This document shows positions 8,743-16,434 of a stretch of 37,899 nt of DNA, piece by piece. Where the stretch lies: positions 1 to 37,899 of the IMG/VR virus record IMGVR_UViG_3300022932_000012, one strand, 5' to 3'. The DNA comes from a virus. Position 1 is the stretch's first letter; each line of letters opens with the position of its first letter. A program made the translations under genes and the position numbers. The notes beneath the pieces were generated by a model. It saw nothing but the letters and a program-made list of their open reading frames with translations, was not told the origin of the DNA and made no database searches.

Positions 8743-10877
8743 GCCGCCCCCGTCGCCTGGAAGTTAAAGCAGGTGTTGTCCGGCACGGTCGTTGGATCGA
8801 TGTTTGCCTTCGTCGCCGAATCGAACATGCGAATATTGACCTGAGTCGTTCCCGTTGCCCCTTGCGGCACTGCTGCATAAAGTAGAGGGGGTTGCGCGGT
8901 GTTCGTAGACGACTGGCAGACGCTTGGGAAGTTCACCACTCGATCAAAGGTGATGAAAAAGCTGGTGGCCGAGACTGCCGCCAAAGAGACGACGCCCCTG
9001 GACTTTGTGGCCGAGTCAAGCACCCACGTCCCGCCCGTCTTTATCGCGCGCCCTCCAAGGATGATTTCTCGCGCCGCGACAGCCTCGTCCTTCTTGGACC
9101 GATAGCCAATCACCGCGTAGATGTTGCTGAAGCCACTGTGTCGGGCACCGCTGAGCCCATCGACTGCATCACGCACGTACACCTTCACCAGCGGCGAGGT
9201 CATCATGCGAAGAGACGGGGCGAAGAAGCCGAACTGCCCCGACATCGCAGATGGGCCAAGCAGGCCCGCGGAGTCCTCGAACTCGATTGACACCGGCGCG
9301 CGATAGTTCGATGAGTATGTGTCGCCGAAGGATTCGACCGTGATGCCGCTGCAGTAGATGGGCAGATCGCCGTCCGACAGCAACCGCGCCACATAGCTCT
9401 CGTAGCCGGTTGGCGTGGGGTGCGTGCCGTCAGCCGTGAGAACAGGATTGGGTCGCGTGGTGTCTGTCGGGTCGACGAACCAGGAGTGGAAATCGAAGGT
9501 GTAGCACCCGTACAGCGGGAGTACGGTCAGGATGAATCGGTTGATATCTTCCTGCAGCGCACGCTGGGTCGCATTGTGGAAATTGACGGGACCTACCGTA
9601 TTGAAACCGATGGGGATGCCGGCCTGCAGCGCAAGCACCGCCATCTTGAGCAGATTGGCTTTGGTGATCGCCGCGGACACCAAGCCGGAAACATCGTTGA
9701 TGCCTGCATTGACCCACAGCCATGCGGGCGGCCCCGGAAGCGTCGTATCGGGACGACCGTCACCAACAGCAACCGTCTTGCCCAACCCATCGCGCTCGAA
9801 GCGAGCCAGCACCTGCGCCGTCGTCTGCCCGCCGATCCCTGAGTTGTACCAAAACATGCCGGTGCGGCGACCCAGCGCATAGGCGGGGCAACCGAAAACA
9901 TTCAGGATTGCATCATTGAACGTCGGGTCGATGGTGCTCTGGTGCAAGCGTCCATGCACGCCAGGATGGCCCTCTGCAATTGAGTCGCCAATAATGACGC
10001 CGAAGGGTAGGCGAACCTGCACCCAGTTCGTGCCTAGTGCGGCAGCAAGCCATGCGCGGTTATCAGCAGCGGTCGTCGAGATGGCGCCCTGCCCGTTAAG
10101 CCGCGTGTAGCTGTAGTCCGCCGATAGACTCGACGATTCGGCAACGCCGATCGCGAAGGTGTTCTTGGGCTTGGTGGAGATGAGGCGCGTGGTCCCAGTC
10201 TGTGGCGGCAGCGAAAGGCCTGCATCAAGCGACGTGATAAGGGCGCGGGCATCCAGATCCGTTTGCACGGTGCCGCTCGGGGTGCCTACGAATCCAGCGC
10301 CGGTGGACGCAGCTTGGTCAACCTTTTTTACTGTTCCATCAAGGGCGGCCACGGCTGCCGCCGCCGCTGCTTCCGCGTCCTCAGCGGCCTGTACAGCTGC
10401 ATCGACTTCTGCCGAGATGTCTCCAACCGACTTCTTGAATTCACCCAGCTCAGCCAGCGCGCCTTCAACACTAACCGGGGACTCAAAGTTTTGCTCGGCG
10501 TCCAGAACGGTGATGTTGTCAGCCTTGCCCACCACCCCGAATGGATACGCCGGCAGCGAGCCGTACTCGTAATCCCAGTAGTAGGCCGAGGGCCAGCCGC
10601 CGGGTGTCTCCAGCACGCCATAGGCGAGCGTGGTCACGATGCCGTCAACGTCGCCGACGATGCGGTACGGCGAGCGTCCGATGTAGTTGTAGGGGACGGT
10701 GAACGGCGTGCCCAGCGGAAGATTGCCCGCAGGCGCATCGAAACGCACATTCGTGACGGCGATTGGCGTGATGTCACCGTCGTGCGCGTACACCTTCAGC
10801 ACGATCGACAGGTCGTCACCGGCGTAGAAAAGCAGATCCCGCTTCTTGGTGCCGTCGAGTGCTACGTTGATGTCCAT
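8739..10877 (-). CDS. Tail spike/fibre with SGNH-hydrolase (esterase) domain
   Basis: The protein is 712 residues from the ATG at 10877, which follows the upstream stop as TGATG; an earlier start would overlap the upstream gene. Residues 1 to about 100 resemble a baseplate/spike-anchor beta domain. About 140-200 is an Ala-rich coiled coil suited to trimerisation. From about 290 comes an SGNH hydrolase: the nucleophile near residue 298 in IGDSIAEG, the block GINDVS near 393, and the D-x-x-H pair in DGTHPTP near 482-485. The C-terminal 200 residues are beta-rich. Such domains deacetylate surface polysaccharides, which suggests the phage meets O-acetylated capsule or O-antigen. That target is inferred. 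Confidence 0.85.
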   Translation of the reverse strand: MDINVALDGTKKRDLLFYAGDDLSIVLKVYAHDGDITPIAVTNVRFDAPAGNLPLGTPFTVPYNYIGRSPYRIVGDVDGIVTTLAYGVLETPGGWPSAYYWDYEYGSLPAYPFGVVGKADNITVLDAEQNFESPVSVEGALAELGEFKKSVGDISAEVDAAVQAAEDAEAAAAAAVAALDGTVKKVDQAASTGAGFVGTPSGTVQTDLDARALITSLDAGLSLPPQTGTTRLISTKPKNTFAIGVAESSSLSADYSYTRLNGQGAISTTAADNRAWLAAALGTNWVQVRLPFGVIIGDSIAEGHPGVHGRLHQSTIDPTFNDAILNVFGCPAYALGRRTGMFWYNSGIGGQTTAQVLARFERDGLGKTVAVGDGRPDTTLPGPPAWLWVNAGINDVSGLVSAAITKANLLKMAVLALQAGIPIGFNTVGPVNFHNATQRALQEDINRFILTVLPLYGCYTFDFHSWFVDPTDTTRPNPVLTADGTHPTPTGYESYVARLLSDGDLPIYCSGITVESFGDTYSSNYRAPVSIEFEDSAGLLGPSAMSGQFGFFAPSLRMMTSPLVKVYVRDAVDGLSGARHSGFSNIYAVIGYRSKKDEAVAAREIILGGRAIKTGGTWVLDSATKSRGVVSLAAVSATSFFITFDRVVNFPSVCQSSTNTAQPPLLYAAVPQGATGTTQVNIRMFDSATKANIDPTTVPDNTCFNFQATGAA

Positions 10878-11206
10878 CAGAAATCGACCGCGTAGGTCGT
10901 CGGTAGGGCTGGGATGTTGGCGGCGCGCTGAAGCTCGGTCATGGCCCACGCGGGCCAGAACTCTTTGGCTTCGGCTTCGAAGTCATCGGCCGCCAGGAAG
11001 GCAGCCATCGCGACATAGGGCTCCTCCGCATAGGGAGGAACGTCGTTCATCGTCCATTGCGCGAGGCTCTGGACGCCGAAGCTGTAGTGCGCTGCCTTCA
11101 GCTTCTCAAGCGCTTTTTCGCGGTCGGCCGCGCTTGGCGCCTCGTCCGCTGCCAGTACCTTGAGCTTCTGCAGCACTCGGGGCGCCAGATCCGTGAGCGT
11201 TGCCAT
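10877..11206 (-). CDS. Head-tail connector, P22 gp4-like small adaptor (putative)
   Basis: This 109-residue protein is largely helical: MATLTDLAPRVLQKLKVLAA, then APSAADREKALEKL and PPYAEEPYVAMAAFLAADDF. That pattern fits the head-completion adaptors that bind below the portal ring. A good Shine-Dalgarno (GAGGAAG) precedes the ATG. The first 101 bases overlap the end of the upstream gene in another frame, which is long for this genome. The downstream gene starts at its stop (TGATG). The assignment rests on helical pattern, size and position between capsid and gp10-like genes. Confidence 0.62.
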   Translation of the reverse strand: MATLTDLAPRVLQKLKVLAADEAPSAADREKALEKLKAAHYSFGVQSLAQWTMNDVPPYAEEPYVAMAAFLAADDFEAEAKEFWPAWAMTELQRAANIPALPTTYAVDF

Positions 11207-11498
11207 ATTTCTCTTCCTCGGTCAGGGCGGCGATCGTTGCTGCCTGTGCATCGGCAGCGGTGTGCAGCTCAATGGGCTCAACAGCCGCAGCGGTCAGGGC
11301 TTGAAGCTCCTGCTCCTGCTTCTTGCTCTCCACGTCGGTGATCTCTTCGACCTTGGCGTGGAAATGCGGATGGTTCGACAGCTTGCGGATTGCAAGGTAG
11401 TCGGCGACCTCGACGTATTTGCCCAGGGGCATCACGAGGCCGTACATGTAGATGGAGTCGTGCGACTCGCCGGGGGTGCCGGTGTACTTGATCTGCAT
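11106..11498 (-). CDS. Unknown structural-region protein with basic C-terminal tail
   Basis: The chosen start (MQIKYTGTPG at 11498) gives 130 residues. An upstream in-frame ATG at 11543 would place a terminator hairpin inside the gene. The N-terminal half is compact (DSIYMYGLVMPLGKYVEV). The centre is an Ala/Glu-rich helix, and the tail is disordered and basic, ending RGAKRGRPRKSA with an AT-hook-like RGRPRK. The last 101 bases overlap the connector gene in a different frame. No clear Shine-Dalgarno precedes either start. It may be a capsid-linked or DNA-contacting accessory protein; no family is recognised. Confidence 0.6.
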   Translation of the reverse strand: MQIKYTGTPGESHDSIYMYGLVMPLGKYVEVADYLAIRKLSNHPHFHAKVEEITDVESKKQEQELQALTAAAVEPIELHTAADAQAATIAALTEEEKYGNAHGSGAPSAAEAQGTGSGRGAKRGRPRKSA

Positions 11499-11500
11499 GG

Positions 11501-11531
11501 AAAGAAACGGGGCCAGTTTCCCGGCCCCGCT
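11501..11531 (-). terminator. Terminator downstream of the small capsid-region gene
   Basis: On the minus strand a seven-base stem, CGGGGCC against GGCCCCG, encloses an eight-base loop and is followed by TTTCTTT. It lies between the stop at 11536 and the next start at 11498. It probably sets a high capsid-to-connector transcript ratio. Confidence 0.75.
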
Positions 11532-11535
11532 TTGA

Positions 11536-11952
11536 TCAGGCATTGCGCGGCAGGAACCACACGATGATTGCCACGGTGCCGGTCGCGTTGGCGCCGGCGG
11601 CCGTGATGGTCACGTCTACCGTGTCGTTCGTCGGCAGCACATACGGCAGAGCCGTCGCAGCAGACGAGCGGACCACGCCGCCAGTCACCTGGGCAGCAGC
11701 GACCACGTAGCGGTCGTCGTCCACGCCGTCACCAACCTTGAACGCGCCAGAGGTGCCCATGCCGGTGTGAACAACCGTCACGTCCACGATGACCGAACCC
11801 GACTGGATCAGCGCCGACTGGATCACGTCATTGAGCGCCGGAGCGCTCGCGAACGTGTAGGTGGATGCCACGCACTTGACCGACTGACCGTCGCCGATGC
11901 CGGGCATCTGTTCGGTGCCAGACGACACCTTGAGAGCTTGGAGAATTGCCAT
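11536..11952 (-). CDS. Small capsid-associated protein (possible decoration protein)
   Basis: A 138-residue protein directly follows the major capsid gene by 15 bases. It is beta-rich and low in charge, with DVIQSALIQSGSVIVDVTVV, GAFKVGDGVDDDRYVVAA and a closing VTITAAGANATGTVAIIVWF strand. This composition suits head decoration proteins, which are often encoded next to the capsid gene, but no named family is recognised. The gene ends at a strong terminator, so it shares the capsid's high expression unit. Confidence 0.65.
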   Translation of the reverse strand: MAILQALKVSSGTEQMPGIGDGQSVKCVASTYTFASAPALNDVIQSALIQSGSVIVDVTVVHTGMGTSGAFKVGDGVDDDRYVVAAAQVTGGVVRSSAATALPYVLPTNDTVDVTITAAGANATGTVAIIVWFLPRNA

Positions 11953-11967
11953 GATGTCTTTCCCTTC

Positions 11968-13116
11968 TTAGGCGTCTGCGACCGCAGAGGTCATGACGGT
12001 GACAACGCCGTTCTGCACGAGGTTGCCGGTTTCGCTGGTGGTCGAGGTGCCGAACATCAGCTTCTCGATGCCGCGGATTTCCTGCACGCCCACGCCATGG
12101 CGGAAGCCGTAGTCGCGAACGTCGGTGGTCGACTTCAGGCGTTGAGCCCAGGCCGCGCCGAGTGCTTGAGCACCGCACAGGAAGTTGAAACCAACGTCGA
12201 TGCCAGCAGTGCCAGCGCCGGCGATGATCCCGCCCTCCGTTGCCAGACGACCCGTCGATGCCGGGATGGCCAGGTCCATTTCCGGGATCTCGCGGATGAT
12301 CACGCCGTCCCACACCAGCGAGCCGCCGGTGAACAGGGGGTTGGTGTCCACGCCACGAACTCGAGCGTCACGGTTGGCTTGCACCATCGTGGCGTCGATC
12401 GAGAGGTCACGGAACGAACGCGGGTTGGCGAACATCACGAACCACTCTTCGTCTTCCTCGCGGGTGCGAGTCGGCGTGATGCGCGGGCTGGCCGACTGGG
12501 CCATGCGCTTGGCGAGCGAGATTAGCGAAGGCGTCAGCTTGTCGGCGGTGTTGTCGATCGTCGCGAGAGCGGTAGCCCACACGCCGGAGACAGCATTCGC
12601 CTTCGAAGCGCCGAACAGGATGCGGTCAGCGTTGGCAACCAGGAAGGCGTTGCGTTCGGCTGCGGTCGTGAGTTCGTACTTCGTCATGACACCGGCCGTG
12701 TTGGGCAGGCTCTTCAGGGCACGGATCACGTCTTCGCGCATCTTCTCGCCGGCCCACATCTTCAGGCCAGGGCGAGCGGCTTCGCGGATGTCGATGACCG
12801 ACTTCTGTTCGTCCCAGTCAGTGACGACCACAGCATTGCGCAGCGGGGCGACACCAACGGTAAGCGAGCGGAGGTCGAGTTCGGCTTCGTTGCCTTCCAG
12901 CACGGTGTTGCCGGTCACGCCGCCAGCCAGCGCACGCGCTGCGGCAAACGTCACCCGATCACCGGGCTTGCGGGACAGGTCTTCCTTGACCTGGATGATG
13001 TTGGACGGGTCCGTCCCCATGTATTTCTTGAAACGGTTCGAACGGATGTACTCCGTGAAGAACTTGTCGTCCCAAATCTGGGGGGTAAGACCCGCGCGGG
13101 CGGTGGTTTCTGCCAT
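11968..13116 (-). CDS. Major capsid protein, N4-gp56-like / phage capsid family
   Basis: The 382-residue protein has N-terminal AGLTPQIWDDKFFTEYIRSN followed by MGTDPSNIIQVKEDLSRKPG. The next segment is DRVTFAAARALAGGVTGN and then a helix with KMWAGEKMREDVIRALKSL. This order matches the HK97-fold capsid family seen with N4 gp56 and many podoviruses. It would form the icosahedral shell. Its neighbours agree: scaffold upstream by 11 bases, putative decoration protein downstream, portal beyond a terminator. Confidence 0.85.
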   Translation of the reverse strand: MAETTARAGLTPQIWDDKFFTEYIRSNRFKKYMGTDPSNIIQVKEDLSRKPGDRVTFAAARALAGGVTGNTVLEGNEAELDLRSLTVGVAPLRNAVVVTDWDEQKSVIDIREAARPGLKMWAGEKMREDVIRALKSLPNTAGVMTKYELTTAAERNAFLVANADRILFGASKANAVSGVWATALATIDNTADKLTPSLISLAKRMAQSASPRITPTRTREEDEEWFVMFANPRSFRDLSIDATMVQANRDARVRGVDTNPLFTGGSLVWDGVIIREIPEMDLAIPASTGRLATEGGIIAGAGTAGIDVGFNFLCGAQALGAAWAQRLKSTTDVRDYGFRHGVGVQEIRGIEKLMFGTSTTSETGNLVQNGVVTVMTSAVADA

Positions 13117-13127
13117 TTAAGGCTCCT

Positions 13128-13832
13128 TCAATTGTTGAAAAGCGATCCCATGGGCGTCGGGCCGGTGAACGCAGGCGCAGAGCGCGGTGCGGACGAACGG
13201 GCGCCGGCGAGAGAGCCGGGCAGATTCAGGGGCGCGGCAGCGGCGGGCTTTTGGAGTTCGGCGCGGATCTCGGCTTCGACCTTGGCGCGGTATGCCGCCG
13301 GGTCGTCACCTACTTCCTTCAGCAACTGGATGCGCTTGCCTTCCCGATAAGCGAACTCGTAGGGGTTCGCCTGCTGGTGCAAAGCCATCGCCAACGCAGG
13401 GTTCTGCTGGACTGCCTCGTGGAAGTGCTTCACCACGTCGTCGAGGTCGGCGTATTTCTGACGCGCGACCATCTCGGACATGTTGAAACGCTCGTTGAGC
13501 ATTTCCTGCCGAACCTGCTGGATGGGGTCCAACTGCTGCGTCTGCTCTTGGGGTTGCTGCTGGCCCTGGTTTCGCGACTGCGATTCCCGGTACGCCTTCA
13601 GCTCGCCTTCGTAGCGGAGCGCCTTTTCTTTCCAGTCCTTCCGCTGACCACGCTCTGCTTCAAGCGCGGCGAGTGGCACATGTCGTTCCGTGTTCTGCGG
13701 CGATGTCGTCTCGCCATCGGCTTCGGGTTGCCCCTCGACCTGTTCGACCTGTTGAGTTGCTTCGCCTTCGGGAGCTGCCGCAGGTGCCGGCGCTTCTTCA
13801 TTGCTAAACGTCTCGTTGAACACTTCGTCCAT
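13128..13832 (-). CDS. Scaffolding / head assembly protein
   Basis: The start at 13832 (MDEVFNETFS, 234 residues) is preferred over one six codons earlier because AAGGAAG lies just before it. The sequence is strongly charged and Gln/Glu/Pro-rich, with a disordered acidic N-terminus. A central helix (LAALEAERGQRKDWKEKALR) leads to a Gln-rich linker, and the C-terminal half is helical, ending in a Pro/Ala tail. This is the usual look of a phage scaffold, placed between portal and capsid genes. The chemistry of assembly is inferred from position and composition. Confidence 0.78.
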   Translation of the reverse strand: MDEVFNETFSNEEAPAPAAAPEGEATQQVEQVEGQPEADGETTSPQNTERHVPLAALEAERGQRKDWKEKALRYEGELKAYRESQSRNQGQQQPQEQTQQLDPIQQVRQEMLNERFNMSEMVARQKYADLDDVVKHFHEAVQQNPALAMALHQQANPYEFAYREGKRIQLLKEVGDDPAAYRAKVEAEIRAELQKPAAAAPLNLPGSLAGARSSAPRSAPAFTGPTPMGSLFNN

Positions 13833-13904
13833 GCTGTCTTCCTTCATCGCCCGATGTGCCCGGCGGCAGCTTTCAACGCCCGAAATCCCGGCGGCGGAGC
13901 CAAT

Positions 13905-13928
13905 AAAAAAGCCGCCTCAATGGGCGGC
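13905..13928 (-). terminator. Strong terminator between portal and scaffold genes
   Basis: On the minus strand the stem GCCGCC / GGCGGC with loop CATTGA is followed by six T residues. The same 24-base sequence occurs on the plus strand at 26075-26098, downstream of the repressor cluster. Here it separates the packaging genes from the capsid genes, so capsid transcription depends on antitermination or on an unseen promoter. Confidence 0.88.
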
Positions 13929-13950
13929 TCTCTCGTCGGCGGTAATGGGG

Positions 13951-16002
13951 TTAGATCTGCTTGACCTGCTGCACCTGCTCGATGGGCGGCTGCGTCATCG
14001 AAGTGGCGTATGCGTGTGCGTTCTCGAGCACGGTCTGATCGGCTTCGGCTTCGGTCTTGCGGATCTGTGCGACCTTCAGACCAATCTCGGCCATGGCTTC
14101 CTGCGGGTTTTCCGGGTTGCCTTGCTTCGACATCAGCGCCTGTTCCTTGATGCCGATTTCTCGGTCTTTCAGTTGGTACTCCGCGCTCTTGTCGTTCAGC
14201 TTCATCTCCATCTGGGCGAGCTGCTTGGTCTTTTCCTGCAGGTCTTGCTGGAGCTGCTGCATCTGCTGCTGGACTTCTGGCGGGATCTGCACGCCCTTCT
14301 CCATCTCGTCGAGGATCACGTCCTTGTTCCGGATGGACGACGCCTGGATGATGGCCTTCGGGGGAATAGCAAGGCCGGACTGAGCCAGCTTCGCCAACAG
14401 CTCAAACTGCTCCGACTGCAGCGACGACAGGTCGGGGCCTTCCTCGATCACGATGTCGACGTCCACGCCGGTCACATCGTTCTGCACCTCGACGACCTCC
14501 TGCAACCGCGGATCGCCCGGCTGGAGTTGCATTTGCTGCATCAGGCCGGCCCGCTCGGGCTCGGGCATCTGCATCAGCTTCTCTTCGAGCGTCACCTTCT
14601 TGTTCAGGCCAACGAACTTGATGTTGCGGTCGTCGTCAGTGACGCGAATCCACTTCTCGTCGGTCCAGAACTGCCGGATGCGCATCCACATGGCTTCGAA
14701 GACTTCCTTCGTCCACTCTCGCAGGCCATCGGCCAAGGGCTCCATCTCGACAGAACCGGCCTGAATCTTGGTCTGCAGCGCGACACCCGACTGAGCCTTG
14801 TCGTCCTTGCCTTGCATTGCAGCATTCGCGCCCGTGGCGTTCATCTCTGCCAGCGCTTGCTGCATCAGCATGATCTGGCCGTTTGCCATGTCGCCGGTGG
14901 GGATGATGCCGAAGTCCTCGCCGAACTTCGCTCCATCATTCAGCTCAATGTGGCCATCAGGCCGGGCCAACTGAATCTTTGCGGCAGCGGTATCGGCCAA
15001 CGCGATCTTGTTGCCGAAGGTCTGCCGCTGGCTCAGCAGGTGCAGAGACTTGCTGCGGCGCTTGTTGATCTCGTCCTGCAGGGGGATCAGCCCCTCGACG
15101 TGACCGTAGCGGTTGTTCTCGCGGTCCACGTAAGCGGCCCGGATGTGCAGCGACGAGCACGAACGGCCGAACTTGTCCTTGTAGGGCGACACCTGCGGCT
15201 CTTCGAGGAACCCGCCCTTGGTGTAGGTGGCGATGTACCACTCGTCGCCCTCACGGTAGTGCATCTGCACCACACGCACCCGCTTGCGCTTGCTGTCACA
15301 CCAGATGCCGTACCGCGGACGGTCGTCGTAGGTTTCCGACGCGGAGGTGGACAGCGTGTCGTTGATCGAGTCGACGAAATCGGGGTACTTGGCCCGGGCG
15401 TCGTCGCCATCCATCCAAAGCACGATGCCCTTGTACTTCACATCGCTGAAGTTCAACTGGCGCGAGTGGATGTCGTATACCAGGCGGTCCCAAGGAATGC
15501 GGTTGACCTTGACCATGCGGTCGCCGTCCGGCATTTCCTCGACGATCACGTCCGCTCCACCCGATCCCTCGACCAGGATGTCGTTGTAGACCTCCGAGCG
15601 CAGGCCGTTGAAGCTGTTCTGATCTGCGACGTAGCGCAGGCTGTCCGTCGCTGCGTTGCTGGTCTGCTCGTCGTCCGGGTTGCGGGGGAACGCCTTCGGA
15701 TCAGTCCGTGAGCGCCGCTCGATCCCGCACAAGGTGTCGACCTTCCGCTGGATGTAGTTGACGTAAATTGGCGCCTGGCCACGCTTCTTCAGCGCCGCAA
15801 CCTCTTCGCTGGTTAGCTGCAGATTGTTGTAGTAGTCCCGGCACCGCTCCGACCGCTCGCGTGCAGTGCGCCCAGCGTCTTCCGCCTCTTCGAAGTACCC
15901 GACCAGCTTGCGCAGATGGTCTTCAAGGTTGATCTCGGGCGTAGCTACGCCCACAGCATCGGGCGTCTCGACCGGCTGCGTTGCAATAGCTAGGCTGTTC
16001 AT
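13951..16002 (-). CDS. Portal protein, P22-like
   Basis: A 683-residue protein in the size range of P22-type portals (about 700). The N-terminal region has GRTARERSERCRDYYNNLQL and the family segment APIYVNYIQRKVDTLCGIER at about residues 75-95. Next come CDSKRKRVRVVQMHYREGDEW-like strands. A long Gln-rich coiled coil at about 565-630 (QQQMQQLQQDLQEKTKQLAQ) fits the portal barrel. Twelve copies would form the DNA entry channel and the platform for terminase and connector proteins. It is encoded after the terminase, and the stop is followed by a strong terminator. Confidence 0.85.
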   Translation of the reverse strand: MNSLAIATQPVETPDAVGVATPEINLEDHLRKLVGYFEEAEDAGRTARERSERCRDYYNNLQLTSEEVAALKKRGQAPIYVNYIQRKVDTLCGIERRSRTDPKAFPRNPDDEQTSNAATDSLRYVADQNSFNGLRSEVYNDILVEGSGGADVIVEEMPDGDRMVKVNRIPWDRLVYDIHSRQLNFSDVKYKGIVLWMDGDDARAKYPDFVDSINDTLSTSASETYDDRPRYGIWCDSKRKRVRVVQMHYREGDEWYIATYTKGGFLEEPQVSPYKDKFGRSCSSLHIRAAYVDRENNRYGHVEGLIPLQDEINKRRSKSLHLLSQRQTFGNKIALADTAAAKIQLARPDGHIELNDGAKFGEDFGIIPTGDMANGQIMLMQQALAEMNATGANAAMQGKDDKAQSGVALQTKIQAGSVEMEPLADGLREWTKEVFEAMWMRIRQFWTDEKWIRVTDDDRNIKFVGLNKKVTLEEKLMQMPEPERAGLMQQMQLQPGDPRLQEVVEVQNDVTGVDVDIVIEEGPDLSSLQSEQFELLAKLAQSGLAIPPKAIIQASSIRNKDVILDEMEKGVQIPPEVQQQMQQLQQDLQEKTKQLAQMEMKLNDKSAEYQLKDREIGIKEQALMSKQGNPENPQEAMAEIGLKVAQIRKTEAEADQTVLENAHAYATSMTQPPIEQVQQVKQI

Positions 16003-16434
16003 TTATTTGATGGTGCTCAGGTAAAGCTCGCGGATCGCCTTGGCGTCTTCCAGGGCGTTGTGAGGCACACGCGAAATAGCGTCCAGATCTCGGCGGACCT
16101 CCATGGTCATCGGCGGCGTGTTGATTCGCATGCCCGGCCCAGTAATCAGCAGCGCACAGAAGTGCTGTACATCCTCCGGCCAGTCGGCGACAAGGTGCAA
16201 AGCGGCGTCGTACCCCGCCAACCACCATTCCAAGTCGGCTTGCAGTTGATCGATCTCTACAGCGCCGATGCCAAGAACCGGCATGACATTGGCGGCGACC
16301 CAAGGAACAGGCTCAGCGCATTGCAACGCCCGATAAAACTCGCGGCCTGCTTCGTCGACCAGGGCGATAGAGATCAGCTCGCCCTTGAATCCATTGAACT
16401 CCGTGTCGATGAAGATCTTTACGCTGTTTTCCAA
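16003..16434 (-). CDS. DEDD-type 3'-5' exoribonuclease-like protein (Rv2179c-like)
   Basis: The 143-residue protein has the exonuclease motifs in order: D10-x-E12 in IFIDTEFNG, a middle acidic segment near D84 (ADWPED), and H125-N-A-L-E-D130 at the end. This fits the DnaQ/Rv2179c fold. The start is a TTG at 16434 preceded by GAGGAAG, inside the end of the terminase gene (16-base overlap). It lies between terminase and portal, an unusual place. A role in end-processing or RNA turnover is possible. The motifs are clear but the substrate is unknown. Confidence 0.72.
   Translation of the reverse strand: MENSVKIFIDTEFNGFKGELISIALVDEAGREFYRALQCAEPVPWVAANVMPVLGIGAVEIDQLQADLEWWLAGYDAALHLVADWPEDVQHFCALLITGPGMRINTPPMTMEVRRDLDAISRVPHNALEDAKAIRELYLSTIK

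Noticed and set aside
13801-15711. A 636-codon open frame on the plus strand opposite the portal gene, and similar long antisense frames (for example 7336-8844 and 16482-17816)
   Set aside because: They mirror well-supported genes on the other strand. Stop-free antisense frames are expected in GC-rich coding DNA, and their compositions (His/Arg/Leu/Val-rich) are not protein-like.
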